34,172 nucleotides of DNA from Aquificaceae bacterium (GTDB lineage Bacteria; Aquificota; Aquificia; Aquificales; Aquificaceae): NCBI GenBank assembly GCA_025062075.1, contig JANXBA010000039.1, positions 1-34,172 of the forward strand. The letters are read 5' to 3'. Numbering within the stretch: the first letter of the stretch is position 1; each line of letters opens with the position of its first letter. Under the pieces are notes generated by a model that was not told the origin of the DNA, searched no databases, and saw only the letters and a list, made by a program, of their open reading frames with translations. Position numbers and translations under genes: made by a program. Shown in pieces: positions 7,226 to 15,636 of the stretch.

Positions 7226-9108
7226 GTGCTGTCGCTTATGGTTTCCCTTTTGCTAACCCTTAACCTGCTCTGGGCAGTGCAGGGTCTTCTCATAAGGGAG
7301 GAGACCACCAGGCAGGAAAATCCACCTCAAAGACCAAGAGTTCAGGAAACCTCCAAGAAGAGCCACTCCAAGCAGAAGGACAGTTCACACAAGCGGACGC
7401 TCCAAACACCAGCACTACAAGCCAGCAGAGTTTCCAGCTACACGTTCAAAGAGCTTAACTTCTTAGGGGACGACTTAGTCCTCAGAGGGACTGCGCCAGC
7501 TTACGACCTTTACATACCCGTCTACTCCCACCTGGAAGGTCTGAAGCTCACTCTGAAGATAAGCACGCCAGAGTACTTGAGAGAAGACTCCACTCTGCTC
7601 CTGCTGGTGGACGATGTGCCCTATCAGAGCTTCAAGGTAGCGGGGGGCCAAGGAGGGAGTTGGTCTTGGTGCTCAGGCCTCAGGGAAACCGACCCTTTAT
7701 AAAGGTCTCCATAAGAGGTAGTCTCAGAACTTCCAACAACCTGTGTGAAGATGCCTTCAGCGACAGGATATACATGGTCCTTTCAAAGAACAGCTCGGTG
7801 GAGTTCTACTACAGACCGCCATCGCGGATAGAGCAGTTTATCCGAGACTACGACCTTCGCTTCTGCCTACAGGATGCCAGTTTGATACCTCTTGCCTACC
7901 TTCTGTCCTCTCAGAACCCTCTGCCTGCCTTCTTCAGCTGGGGCGAAGAGAGAGACTGCAAAAACCTAAAGGTAGCTCAACAAACCTACCTGCAGGGTAA
8001 CACTCTCTTCCTGTCGGAGGGCACCCTGAAGGCCATAGCGCAGGGATACACGCCTCTTATCTTTGGTAGGAGCGTAGTCCCCGACAAGGTGGTGGGGGAC
8101 AGTTATAAGACCTCCAAACAAGTTAGCCTGAAAGAGCTCGGCATGGGTAATACAACCGTCAAAGGCATGTCCAACCTGTCCGTATACATCCCTCTTGACC
8201 TGGCCAAGATAGGGGGTATGCCAGACACGCTTTACTTCAGGCTCAAGTTTGAACACACGCCTCCCCACCAGAAGGACAAGATGGAGCTGAGAGTTTACCT
8301 AAACGACGACCTTATCCGCTCTCTTCCTCTTGAAGGTGCTGGGCGCAAGGAGGTGGACATAAAAATACCTACTCACTACCTGAGCTACGGCGTAAACGGT
8401 CTGCTGGTGAACTTGGTAAACTTCACCTCTTCTGACAACTGCTTTGGTGCAGTTACCCAGTCAGTCTTGACAGTTTATCAGGACTCCTACTTTTACTGGA
8501 ACAGTTTGATGGTCAGGCCCCACAACATAGCGGACTTTCTAAGGATAATCAACGGTAAGCTCACGGTAGTCTTAAAAGAGCAAGGCCTATACCCCTTTGC
8601 TCTGGAGTTTGTCAACGAGCTCGCTCTCATAAATCGCAACGTGAAGGAGGTAAGGGTGCTTACCGCGGAGCCTGAGTCTGACAGGGGGGACTTTATGATA
8701 GTCTTTGAAAAGCCACAGCAGGGGCTCTTTCAGGTGTACAACCCCCTCACGCAAGAGGTGCTCTTTTCCGCAAGATACGAGCTTCCCTTCGTAGCCATGA
8801 CCTTGGGAGAAAGGAAGGGCACGCCCGTGCTTAGCGTGTATTCCTACGGCACGGCTGACCTTGAGGCCATAGGTAAAAAGTATTCCTCTCAGGACTACCT
8901 GAGGCTTTTAGGGAATGTGGCCATCCTTTCAGAGGAATACGCCACTGCCTTTGAGGTAGGCAAAAAACTCAGAATCAGATACGAAGGAGAAAGGGGCATT
9001 GGCTACTACTGGAACATTGTAAGACCTTGGGCGGTGCTCCTGTTAGGTTTGCTTGGGTTTAGTTTTCTGATTTACGTGTACAGGAAGCTCACGAGGAGAC
9101 CATCATGA
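7226..9108 (+). CDS. BcsB-like periplasmic polysaccharide-synthase subunit, with an apparent -1 frameshift
   Basis: Two overlapping ORFs (7226-7702 and 7660-9108) read as one protein of about 627 residues if a -1 shift occurs in a six-G run at 7642-7647. The N-terminus (GTG start, good ribosome site GAGAGGA) is a signal peptide. A Lys/Gln/Ser-rich linker (about 25-70) and two beta-rich carbohydrate-binding-like modules follow. The protein ends in one transmembrane helix (WAVLLLGLLGFSFLIYVYRKL) with a short cytoplasmic tail. This is the layout of BcsB, the membrane-anchored partner of the cellulose synthase BcsA. The joined junction SFKVAGGPRRELVLVLRPQG runs naturally into FIKVSIRGS, which supports one gene. 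It overlaps the next gene by 4 nt. The change may be a sequencing error, a real lesion or programmed slippage. The BcsB assignment rests on layout and partial motifs. Confidence 0.72.
7640..7662 (+). other. Frameshift site in the bcsB-like gene (G6 run, G-GGG-GGC heptamer)
   Basis: The zero frame reads gcg-ggg-ggc and reaches a stop at 7700-7702. The downstream ORF is in the -1 frame. The run G6 followed by C gives an X-XXY-YYZ-type heptamer. One extra G would also fuse the frames perfectly. AAGGAGG (7650-7656) follows at once, with in-frame TTG at 7660 and 7666 and GTG at 7669, so separate initiation of the second ORF is also possible. Confidence 0.7.
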
Positions 9109-9887
9109 GAAAATACATACTTCTTCTGCTGGCTACCGTCAGCGTAGGGCAGGCTTCCGCCTTTGTAAAGAGCGAGGGGGAGCTTTTCCTTTCGCCCTCC
9201 TTCTACTACTACAGGGCCAGCAAGTTTTACGACAGAGAAGGCAACAGAAGAGACATAGGCTGTAAGTTCACAAAAAGAGAAGTCCAGCTCTACGGAGAAT
9301 ACGGGCTCACGGAGAAAACGACCCTTACCTTCAAGCTCCCCTACGCTCAGTTGGAGTGCGGTGCGGACCGCACCTCTAGACTGGGAGACCTAGAGGTGGG
9401 CTTCGTGAGAAACCTCAGAAGAGACAAGAGCTCCTCTCTGTCCACCTACGGCACTCTCTTGGTGCCCACCGGCTACTCAATACAGGACAACCTCAGGCTA
9501 GGCTACGGTAGGCTGGGGGCGGAGGGTGGACTGCTCTACGGGCTGTCTGGGAAAGGGGGCTTTTTTGACTCAGGCTTAGGCTACAGGTACTACTTTGGAT
9601 ACCCTTCCAGCCATGTCAGGGGCTACCTTTCTGGAGCTTACAGTCTAGCTTCTAACCTACAGCTCTACAGCATGTTAGACGCCCAGATAGGGTTGGGAGA
9701 CGGCAAAACCAAAAGGGTGGGGAGGAATCTGGTGCTGGAGCCCGACTACAAACTCCTACAGGCGTACGTGGGACCTCGCCTGATTCTGGGAAGTGCCTCT
9801 GTTTTGGTAGGCTATCAGCGAGTCCTGTGGGGAAGAAAGACGGGCGACGGCTCGGGATTTTTCATGAGCCTCTGGTATGGTTTCTAA
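9105..9887 (+). CDS. Predicted outer-membrane beta-barrel protein
   Basis: A 260-residue protein with a signal peptide (MRKYILLLLATVSVGQASA, cleavage probably after ASA). The mature part is rich in alternating hydrophobic/polar strands with many Tyr, Gly and Phe, such as VQLYGEYGLTEKTTLTFKLPYAQL and GFFDSGLGYRYYFGY, and it ends in SLWYGF. A C-terminal aromatic is the usual signal for BAM-mediated barrel insertion. I estimate 10-12 strands, too small for a BcsC-type 16-strand pore, and there are no TPRs. It sits between the BcsB-like and synthase genes, overlapping them by 4 and 11 nt, so it may be the outer-membrane exit or an accessory of the polysaccharide machine. I do not recognise a named family. 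Confidence 0.7.
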   Translation: MRKYILLLLATVSVGQASAFVKSEGELFLSPSFYYYRASKFYDREGNRRDIGCKFTKREVQLYGEYGLTEKTTLTFKLPYAQLECGADRTSRLGDLEVGFVRNLRRDKSSSLSTYGTLLVPTGYSIQDNLRLGYGRLGAEGGLLYGLSGKGGFFDSGLGYRYYFGYPSSHVRGYLSGAYSLASNLQLYSMLDAQIGLGDGKTKRVGRNLVLEPDYKLLQAYVGPRLILGSASVLVGYQRVLWGRKTGDGSGFFMSLWYGF

Positions 9888-11751
9888 ACATCTGGACTGT
9901 GCTACCATAGGCTGTCTCCTTATAGAGAAAGGGCTTATCACGCAAGAACAGTTGGAAGAGGCCCTGCAGTATCAGAAAAGGTACGGAGGAAGGCTTGGCT
10001 GGATACTCTCCACGCTGGGCTACGTAAGGAGATTAGACTTTTTTAGGACTCTTGCGGAGCTCTTCAACCTGACCTTCGTAGAGGGCGTGCCCAACATATT
10101 AGAAAAAGTAGACAATGAGCTGGTAAGGCGTTTCGACCCGGAGGAGCTGGTAAGCTACGAAGTCCTGCCCGCACGCCTTGAAGGAAACAAGGTGCTTCTA
10201 TTTACCTCTTACCCCAACAGCGACAAGCTAAGCACTTTCGTAAACAAACACTTTCCGGGGAAAGTAGTAGAGCAGGTAGTGGTCACCGACCTTGACCTGG
10301 TTAAGGTATTGCAAGAGCTCTTTAAGGGTTCTTTCGTAGACAAGGCGGTCAACGGTCTTTTTTACCTGACGCCCGAGTACTCTGCCTCCGTGGTATTTTC
10401 CGAAGGTCAGGTCTTTCTGATGGGAGGCCTTCTGACCCTTGGGCTCGTGGGTCTATACTACGAGCCCGTTCTCACCCTTACCTTACTGATGGCCTTCGTG
10501 CAGGTTTTCTACGCAGTCTCGGTAGGCTTCAAGCTTCTCGTCAGCGTGGTGGGCTCAAGGAGCGAGATGGAGCAGTTTGTCACCGAGGAGGAAGTAAAAA
10601 ATCTTGAGGAGAAGGACCTTCCCGTTTACACCATCCTCGTCCCCGTATACAAGGAGCCTGAGGTTATAGGCATTCTTATAGATAGTCTGAAAAAGGTGGA
10701 CTATCCTCAGAACAAGTTAGACATCATCCTGCTACTGGAGGAGGACGACACGGAGACGCTGGAGGCCGCCAAAAGGCACGCTCCGCCCACCAACTGGCGC
10801 TTTCTCACCATCCCCCACAGCATACCCAAGACCAAGCCCAAGGCCTGCAACTACGGGCTTTTCTTCGCCAGAGGAAAGTATCTGACCATATACGACGCAG
10901 AGGACATCCCCGAGCCAGACCAGCTCAAAAAGGCGGTGGTTGCTTTTAGGAAGGCGGGCCACGAATACATCTGCTTCCAGGCGGCCCTTAACTACTTTAA
11001 CAAGGACGAGAACTTTCTCACCAGAATGTTTACCCTGGAGTACTCCTACTGGTTTGACTATCTCCTGCCTGGGCTCTTCAAGCTGGGCCTGCCTATACCC
11101 TTGGGCGGGACCAGCAACCACTTTGACGTGGAAAAGCTTAGGGAGATAGGCGCTTGGGACCCCTTTAACACCACCGAGGATGCGGACTTAGGCGTGAGGG
11201 CCTTCGGCAGGGGCTACAAGGTAGGGGTCATAAACTCTACCACTTACGAAGAGGCCAACGCTCGGCTCAAGAATTGGATAAGACAGAGGTCCCGATGGAT
11301 AAAGGGCTACATGCAGACCTTTTTGGTGCACGCCCGAAACCCCGTAAAGCTCTACAGGTCCGTAGGCTTAAGAGGCATGCTTGCCTTTTACCTACTCATA
11401 GGAGGCACGCCCTTTACCTTTCTCGTAAACCCCATCATGTGGCTTGTTTTCCTCGTGTGGCTCCTTACCAAAACTCAAGCCTACGAGCAGTTTTTCCCAC
11501 CTGCGGTGCTATACATGTCTCTCGGCAACCTGCTCCTGGGTAACTTTATGGGTGTGTACCTGAACCTGATTGCGGTCTTCAAGAGGAAATACTACGAGCT
11601 ACTGCCATACGCCTTTCTCAATCCCTTTTACTGGATGCTCCACTCCGTTGCCTCCTACAAAGCCCTGCACGAGCTCTTTACCAGACCCTTCTACTGGCAA
11701 AAGACCCAGCACGGCATAACCAAGTACAAACCACCCGTGGTCAAGTCATGA
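9877..11751 (+). CDS. MshEN-domain family 2 glycosyltransferase (candidate c-di-GMP-responsive polysaccharide synthase)
   Basis: A 624-residue fusion. Residues about 8-150 form a GspE/MshE N-terminal (T2SSE_N) domain, with two tandem motif copies, IGCLLIEKGLITQEQLEEAL and RLGWILSTLGYVRRLDFF. Such MshEN domains are known high-affinity c-di-GMP receptors. Two membrane helices follow (about 180-230). The GT-A domain has TILVPVYKEP (about 251), YDAEDIPEPDQ carrying the DxD-like acid (about 341), TEDADLG (about 432) and QRSRWIKGY (about 469), the Q(Q/R)xRW motif of processive synthases like BcsA. About three or four helices close the protein. No PilZ domain is present. E. coli NfrB pairs a GT2 domain with a C-terminal MshEN domain; here the order is reversed. 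It probably makes and threads a polysaccharide through the inner membrane with the BcsB-like partner. The polymer is unknown. Confidence 0.88.
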   Translation: MVSKHLDCATIGCLLIEKGLITQEQLEEALQYQKRYGGRLGWILSTLGYVRRLDFFRTLAELFNLTFVEGVPNILEKVDNELVRRFDPEELVSYEVLPARLEGNKVLLFTSYPNSDKLSTFVNKHFPGKVVEQVVVTDLDLVKVLQELFKGSFVDKAVNGLFYLTPEYSASVVFSEGQVFLMGGLLTLGLVGLYYEPVLTLTLLMAFVQVFYAVSVGFKLLVSVVGSRSEMEQFVTEEEVKNLEEKDLPVYTILVPVYKEPEVIGILIDSLKKVDYPQNKLDIILLLEEDDTETLEAAKRHAPPTNWRFLTIPHSIPKTKPKACNYGLFFARGKYLTIYDAEDIPEPDQLKKAVVAFRKAGHEYICFQAALNYFNKDENFLTRMFTLEYSYWFDYLLPGLFKLGLPIPLGGTSNHFDVEKLREIGAWDPFNTTEDADLGVRAFGRGYKVGVINSTTYEEANARLKNWIRQRSRWIKGYMQTFLVHARNPVKLYRSVGLRGMLAFYLLIGGTPFTFLVNPIMWLVFLVWLLTKTQAYEQFFPPAVLYMSLGNLLLGNFMGVYLNLIAVFKRKYYELLPYAFLNPFYWMLHSVASYKALHELFTRPFYWQKTQHGITKYKPPVVKS

Positions 11752-13187
11752 AGCTACTGGCATCTCTTCTTTTCTTGCTTTTCTTCTCTCTGCACGCCTT
11801 GCTGTTTGGAGAACTCTTTGCGGAGCACTTTTACATACACAAAAACCTGCTCTTCTTCGCAGAGAAGGCACTTCTGGCGCTGGACGGCAGACCGCCCCGC
11901 CTGGAGAACCTGGGTTTTGTTTATCCACCCTTGGGCTTTGTCCCTTTTCTCCTGCTTCACGAACCTCTGCTTGTCTCTGCGGTGATGGGTAGCCTTTTCT
12001 CCCTTCTTCTGGTGCTTTTTGTCCTAAGGGAAAGACCTCGGGACATTCTACCCCTTGCTTTAGTTCTTTTCAACCCTCTTTACGTGTTTCTGGCCACCCA
12101 GCGCTTTGAGGTTTTGACCTTCTACTACCTGCTGGTCTTTTCGGTCTTTTTTGCGGTGCTCCACATACAGACCCAGTACTCTCTCTACGCCTTTATCTCC
12201 GGCCTTCTCTTCGGGCTTACCTTCTTCGCAGACTTCAGAAGCCTTTACATAAGCCCTTTCTTTGCTCTGGGCATTTTTCTCTCTACTACCAGCAGAGAGC
12301 TCTCCTACAGGATTTCCATACTCATGGTAAAGCTAACTCCTGTGCTCTTCTTTTTCTTGGGATGGCTTTACCTGAACTGGGTGTTTTTGGAAGACCCCTT
12401 TCACTTCGTAAAAAGCCCCTACTCTTTCCTCCGCTCAGAGCCCAAAGCCCTCGAGGTGGTCTCCGTATCCGGCTCTCTGTGGGGGAGTTTTCGCTTTATG
12501 CTGAGTTTTCTCCTGCAGACTCTGCCTCTGATTTTTCCCTATTTGGTAGTGCTCTTTCAGCTGAGAACTTCCAGAGTGCTCTACTCTATACCTTTGTATG
12601 TCTTCTATCTTCTTCCCCTGTTTTTCTACTACTTTTCCGTCTACTCTTCTCAGTTTTTTCCCAGCTTTTACGCTTCTGTGCTGTTTTTGCTCTTTGCCTT
12701 GGTGTTTAGAAAGGCAAACGTGGTCTCTGGCGGGAAACTTTTTACCTTTTCCATGTTCGTGTCCTTTGTGTCTGCCTTTTTCCTCCCATTGCAGTCTAAG
12801 GAGGTCAACGAGAGGTTTTTCCTCAAAAGCTTCTTCGGCGCAAAGACGGACAAAGAACTCAGCCTTGAGGAAGACATAAGAGTAAGCATGTTAATCAAAG
12901 AGTATAACTGTAAAAAAACCCTTGCGGACGACGCGTACAGCTTCCCGGTCGTATACTTCAGCAAAGAGCCCGGTAGGTTTGTCCTGCAGTACAACTACGA
13001 GTTTTACACCTACATGTCCAACCCTTGGCTCCACGCCGACTGCCTGCTACTCTTTACCAAGGGTAGAGGAGACGCCCTCAGCCTTCACTTCCGCAGAGCC
13101 AGAGAGGGCTTCTTGCAGGGCTACTATTTAGTCCATCAGGGGAGCAAATACATGCTCTACAAGAGGGTAGGATATGACCCTGAGTAG
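11748..13187 (+). CDS. Polytopic membrane protein, GT-C-like glycosyltransferase candidate
   Basis: A 479-residue protein with about ten hydrophobic helices between residues 1 and 350 and a soluble C-terminal part of about 110 residues. The segment NLGFVYPPLGFVPFLLL after the first helix, a luminal-type loop followed by YPPL, resembles GT-C mannosyl/arabinosyltransferases that use lipid-linked sugars. I cannot see a clear catalytic DxE/DD motif, so the enzyme call is only an inference. The C-terminal part contains DDAYSFPVVYFSKEPGRF and HADCLLLFTKG. It overlaps the synthase stop by 4 nt and the next gene by 14 nt, so it belongs to the polysaccharide cluster. It could decorate the polymer or act as an accessory membrane subunit. 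Confidence 0.6.
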   Translation: MKLLASLLFLLFFSLHALLFGELFAEHFYIHKNLLFFAEKALLALDGRPPRLENLGFVYPPLGFVPFLLLHEPLLVSAVMGSLFSLLLVLFVLRERPRDILPLALVLFNPLYVFLATQRFEVLTFYYLLVFSVFFAVLHIQTQYSLYAFISGLLFGLTFFADFRSLYISPFFALGIFLSTTSRELSYRISILMVKLTPVLFFFLGWLYLNWVFLEDPFHFVKSPYSFLRSEPKALEVVSVSGSLWGSFRFMLSFLLQTLPLIFPYLVVLFQLRTSRVLYSIPLYVFYLLPLFFYYFSVYSSQFFPSFYASVLFLLFALVFRKANVVSGGKLFTFSMFVSFVSAFFLPLQSKEVNERFFLKSFFGAKTDKELSLEEDIRVSMLIKEYNCKKTLADDAYSFPVVYFSKEPGRFVLQYNYEFYTYMSNPWLHADCLLLFTKGRGDALSLHFRRAREGFLQGYYLVHQGSKYMLYKRVGYDPE

Positions 13188-14232
13188 GAGAGCTCTTTTG
13201 CAGTCTTTTCTGGGCCTTGGTGCGGTGCTGTCAGGTTGTGGTGGAAGTGGTAGGTCTTTAGCCTCAGGCAGGGGGGAGATTAAGTTTGGGCTCGGGGACG
13301 ACCCGGAGAAGCTGGCAAACCGCTACGACCCCGCAGGAGGGCAGATTCTGGACCTGCTCGAGCCAGACATTCTATGCTTTTGGCTCAACGGGGGAGTTGA
13401 CCCCAACGGGCAGGTGCACGGTGAGAGTATGCTCCACATAAGGCAGTGGGCTCAAAAGGGCAGGTTTGCCCAATGGAGCGACCGAGGCTACGAGCTCATG
13501 CTCGTAACCTGGGAAAACTACGACGGACAAAACCCCCAGCTGGGGGGTGCGACCTTGGGAAACTATCACATATCTCCTGCCTTTATACAGGACCTGGCGG
13601 AGATAGTGCAAATACTCAAATCCCAGTTCAGGAACCGGGTGTATGTGGCTCTTGCCACGGAGCAGTCCACCTACACCGCCTGCAGGACCAATCCCGCATG
13701 TAAGCATGGTCCACCCTACTCAGACCACATAAACTCACTTACGGTAAACTACTTTACCGACCTGCGGGGCAACCTACTTCAGGCGGTGCGTCTTCTGGAG
13801 AGGAGCGGTCTGGACCTTCACTACGGTCCGTCTTTTGGGGGCTGGCTCGTGGAGTTCGAAGAAGGCCTGAGTTTCATAGAGTTTTTTGAGCCCGTGATAA
13901 GGGCTTCTAACGCCCTCTTTTTCCAGAGTATGATGGAGAAGAAGGCTTCTGAGACGGGCGGTTACGGAAACCCCCAACGCATACTGAAAAACTGCCAATT
14001 TTTCAGCAAGTACGGTAAGCCCCTGCACCTTGCCCACTACATGCCGGTAAACCACAGGGCGGACGTGGTGGCAGAGGACGCCAGGGCCATGTCAGAGGAA
14101 GGCTATCTAAGAGAGCTCTACAGGCTAGGGCTCAGGAGCTTTTCCTTCATGTACTACGGCCTTCTCAAGGATAACGCTTACGGTGCCTTGGAGGCTATGA
14201 GCTCTTTTAGGAAAAAGCTTCGCAGAATTTGA
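13174..14232 (+). CDS. Secreted lipoprotein of unknown function, possible (beta/alpha)-barrel hydrolase
   Basis: A 352-residue protein. The N-terminus has SRRALLQ, like a twin-arginine motif, a hydrophobic stretch and the lipobox LSGC (lipidated Cys at 22), so it should be a membrane-anchored periplasmic or surface lipoprotein. The rest alternates short hydrophobic strands (DILCFWLNG, YELMLVTWEN, RVYVALATEQS, DLHYGPSFGGW, PLHLAHYMP, SFSFMYYG) with helices. This pattern, with acidic or polar residues at strand ends, suggests a TIM-barrel like those of glycoside hydrolases. I could not identify a catalytic pair or a family. Four cysteines (mature part) could form disulfides. It overlaps the GT-C-like gene by 14 nt. 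In cellulose-type operons a periplasmic hydrolase (BcsZ) often plays an editing role, which would fit, but that is inference from position. Confidence 0.55.
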   Translation: MTLSRRALLQSFLGLGAVLSGCGGSGRSLASGRGEIKFGLGDDPEKLANRYDPAGGQILDLLEPDILCFWLNGGVDPNGQVHGESMLHIRQWAQKGRFAQWSDRGYELMLVTWENYDGQNPQLGGATLGNYHISPAFIQDLAEIVQILKSQFRNRVYVALATEQSTYTACRTNPACKHGPPYSDHINSLTVNYFTDLRGNLLQAVRLLERSGLDLHYGPSFGGWLVEFEEGLSFIEFFEPVIRASNALFFQSMMEKKASETGGYGNPQRILKNCQFFSKYGKPLHLAHYMPVNHRADVVAEDARAMSEEGYLRELYRLGLRSFSFMYYGLLKDNAYGALEAMSSFRKKLRRI

Positions 14233-14250
14233 TAAAATGGTTTAAACACT

Positions 14251-15630
14251 ATGAAAGTGCTCATACTGGCGGGAGGAAGTGGCACCAGGCTGTGGCCCCT
14301 CTCCAGAGAGAAGTATCCCAAGCAGTTTCTCAAACTGCTGGGAGGTCAGTCTCTTCTTAAGATGGCTTACGAGCGAGCCCTCAGGGTGGCAGACCACAAG
14401 GATATACTGATAGTGAGCCACAAGGACTACGAACACCATATAAGAAACGACCTCTACCCCTACGAGGGCTATTCTCTTATCTTAGAGCCCCAAAGAAGAA
14501 GCACGGGACCTGCGGTGGCTCTTGGTCTTACTTACATGGCGGAGGTGCTGGGCGCAGGAGGAGGCGAGGTAGTGGCAGTGCTCGCCTCAGACCAATACAT
14601 AGACCCTCCCGAGGTCTTTGAAAAGTACCTGCGTTTTGCCTCCCAGGTGGCAACGGAGGGCTACTTGGTTGCCTTTGGCCTTCTGCCGGACGCTCCAAAC
14701 GTGAACTTCGGCTACATAAAGCAGGGTGAGGAGATACTCAGGAGCGATGGCATGCAGGCTTACCGGATAGAGAGTTTCATCGAAAAGCCTCCTCTGGAGA
14801 AGGCAGAGCTCCTCCTAAAGGAGGGTGGATACTACTGGAACTCGGGTAACTTCGTCCTCCGCTTAGATGTAGGCATGCAAGAGTACGAGGAGCACGCTCC
14901 AGACATATTCGAGCACATGTTCAAGGGCTACCAGCACATGCTCCAGCATTACTCCTCACTGCGGGACATATCCTTTGACTACCTGGAGATGGAGAGGACC
15001 AGAAGGGGTGCGGTGGTGCCCATGAGGCTCAAGTGGAGCGACGTGGGCTCTTTTGAGGGTCTTTACGCCCTCCTGAAGGACGAAGGGAGCAACGCCTGCG
15101 TGGGGGACGTGCTGTGCGTTGACACGGAAAACTCTCTCGTCTACAGCTCGGACAGGCTCGTGTGCGTCTTGGGAATGAAAGACGTGGTAGTAGTAGAGGA
15201 GAAGGACAGCCTGCTGGTCATGAAAAGAGAAGACTCTGCCAGGGTCAGGGAGCTGGTGGGCAGGCTGAAGGAAAGGTCCAGAAAGGAAGCGGTTTACCAC
15301 GTGGAGATAAACGAGCCTTGGGGCAAAAGACTGCTTTTGGAAGACGGAGGCGTCTATCGCATCTACAAGCTTACAGTCTACCCAAGCAAGGCCATCACCC
15401 AGAGAATACACATGCACCAAAACCTCATTTGGTTGGTTCTCAAAGGAACCGTCTGCTTTGAGTCGCAGGGGAGCTCTCAGTACAAGACTCCTGGCGAGAC
15501 CTTCTACGTCCAGAGGGCAACCCCCTACAGGCTCACCAACTGCGGCTTTATACCGGCCGAACTCATAGAAGTAAGGACCGGTGAGTACCTGGAGGACAGG
15601 GACGCTGTCCTGCTGGAAGAGGTCCGGTAA
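14251..15630 (+). CDS. manC: Mannose-1-phosphate guanylyltransferase / mannose-6-phosphate isomerase
   Basis: A 459-residue bifunctional-type ManC. The nucleotidyltransferase domain starts with LAGGSGTRLWPLSREKYPKQF (about 6-26), has FIEKPPLEKAELLL and YYWNSGNFVLR, and runs to about 340. A C-terminal cupin domain (about 365-440) has AITQRIHMHQNLIWLVLKGT and GETFYVQRATPYRLTN. Known enzymes form GDP-mannose from mannose 1-phosphate and GTP, and those with the cupin may also isomerise fructose 6-phosphate. The cupin metal-site stretch reads RIHMHQN instead of the common QMHHHRAEH type, so isomerase activity is less certain. The gene begins 18 nt after the lipoprotein stop. TAAAAT (14233-14238) is a possible -10, but with no good -35. 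It is the GDP-mannose supplier for the cluster and could feed the membrane glycosyltransferases. Confidence 0.92.
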   Translation: MKVLILAGGSGTRLWPLSREKYPKQFLKLLGGQSLLKMAYERALRVADHKDILIVSHKDYEHHIRNDLYPYEGYSLILEPQRRSTGPAVALGLTYMAEVLGAGGGEVVAVLASDQYIDPPEVFEKYLRFASQVATEGYLVAFGLLPDAPNVNFGYIKQGEEILRSDGMQAYRIESFIEKPPLEKAELLLKEGGYYWNSGNFVLRLDVGMQEYEEHAPDIFEHMFKGYQHMLQHYSSLRDISFDYLEMERTRRGAVVPMRLKWSDVGSFEGLYALLKDEGSNACVGDVLCVDTENSLVYSSDRLVCVLGMKDVVVVEEKDSLLVMKREDSARVRELVGRLKERSRKEAVYHVEINEPWGKRLLLEDGGVYRIYKLTVYPSKAITQRIHMHQNLIWLVLKGTVCFESQGSSQYKTPGETFYVQRATPYRLTNCGFIPAELIEVRTGEYLEDRDAVLLEEVR

Positions 15631-15636
15631 ACCCTC

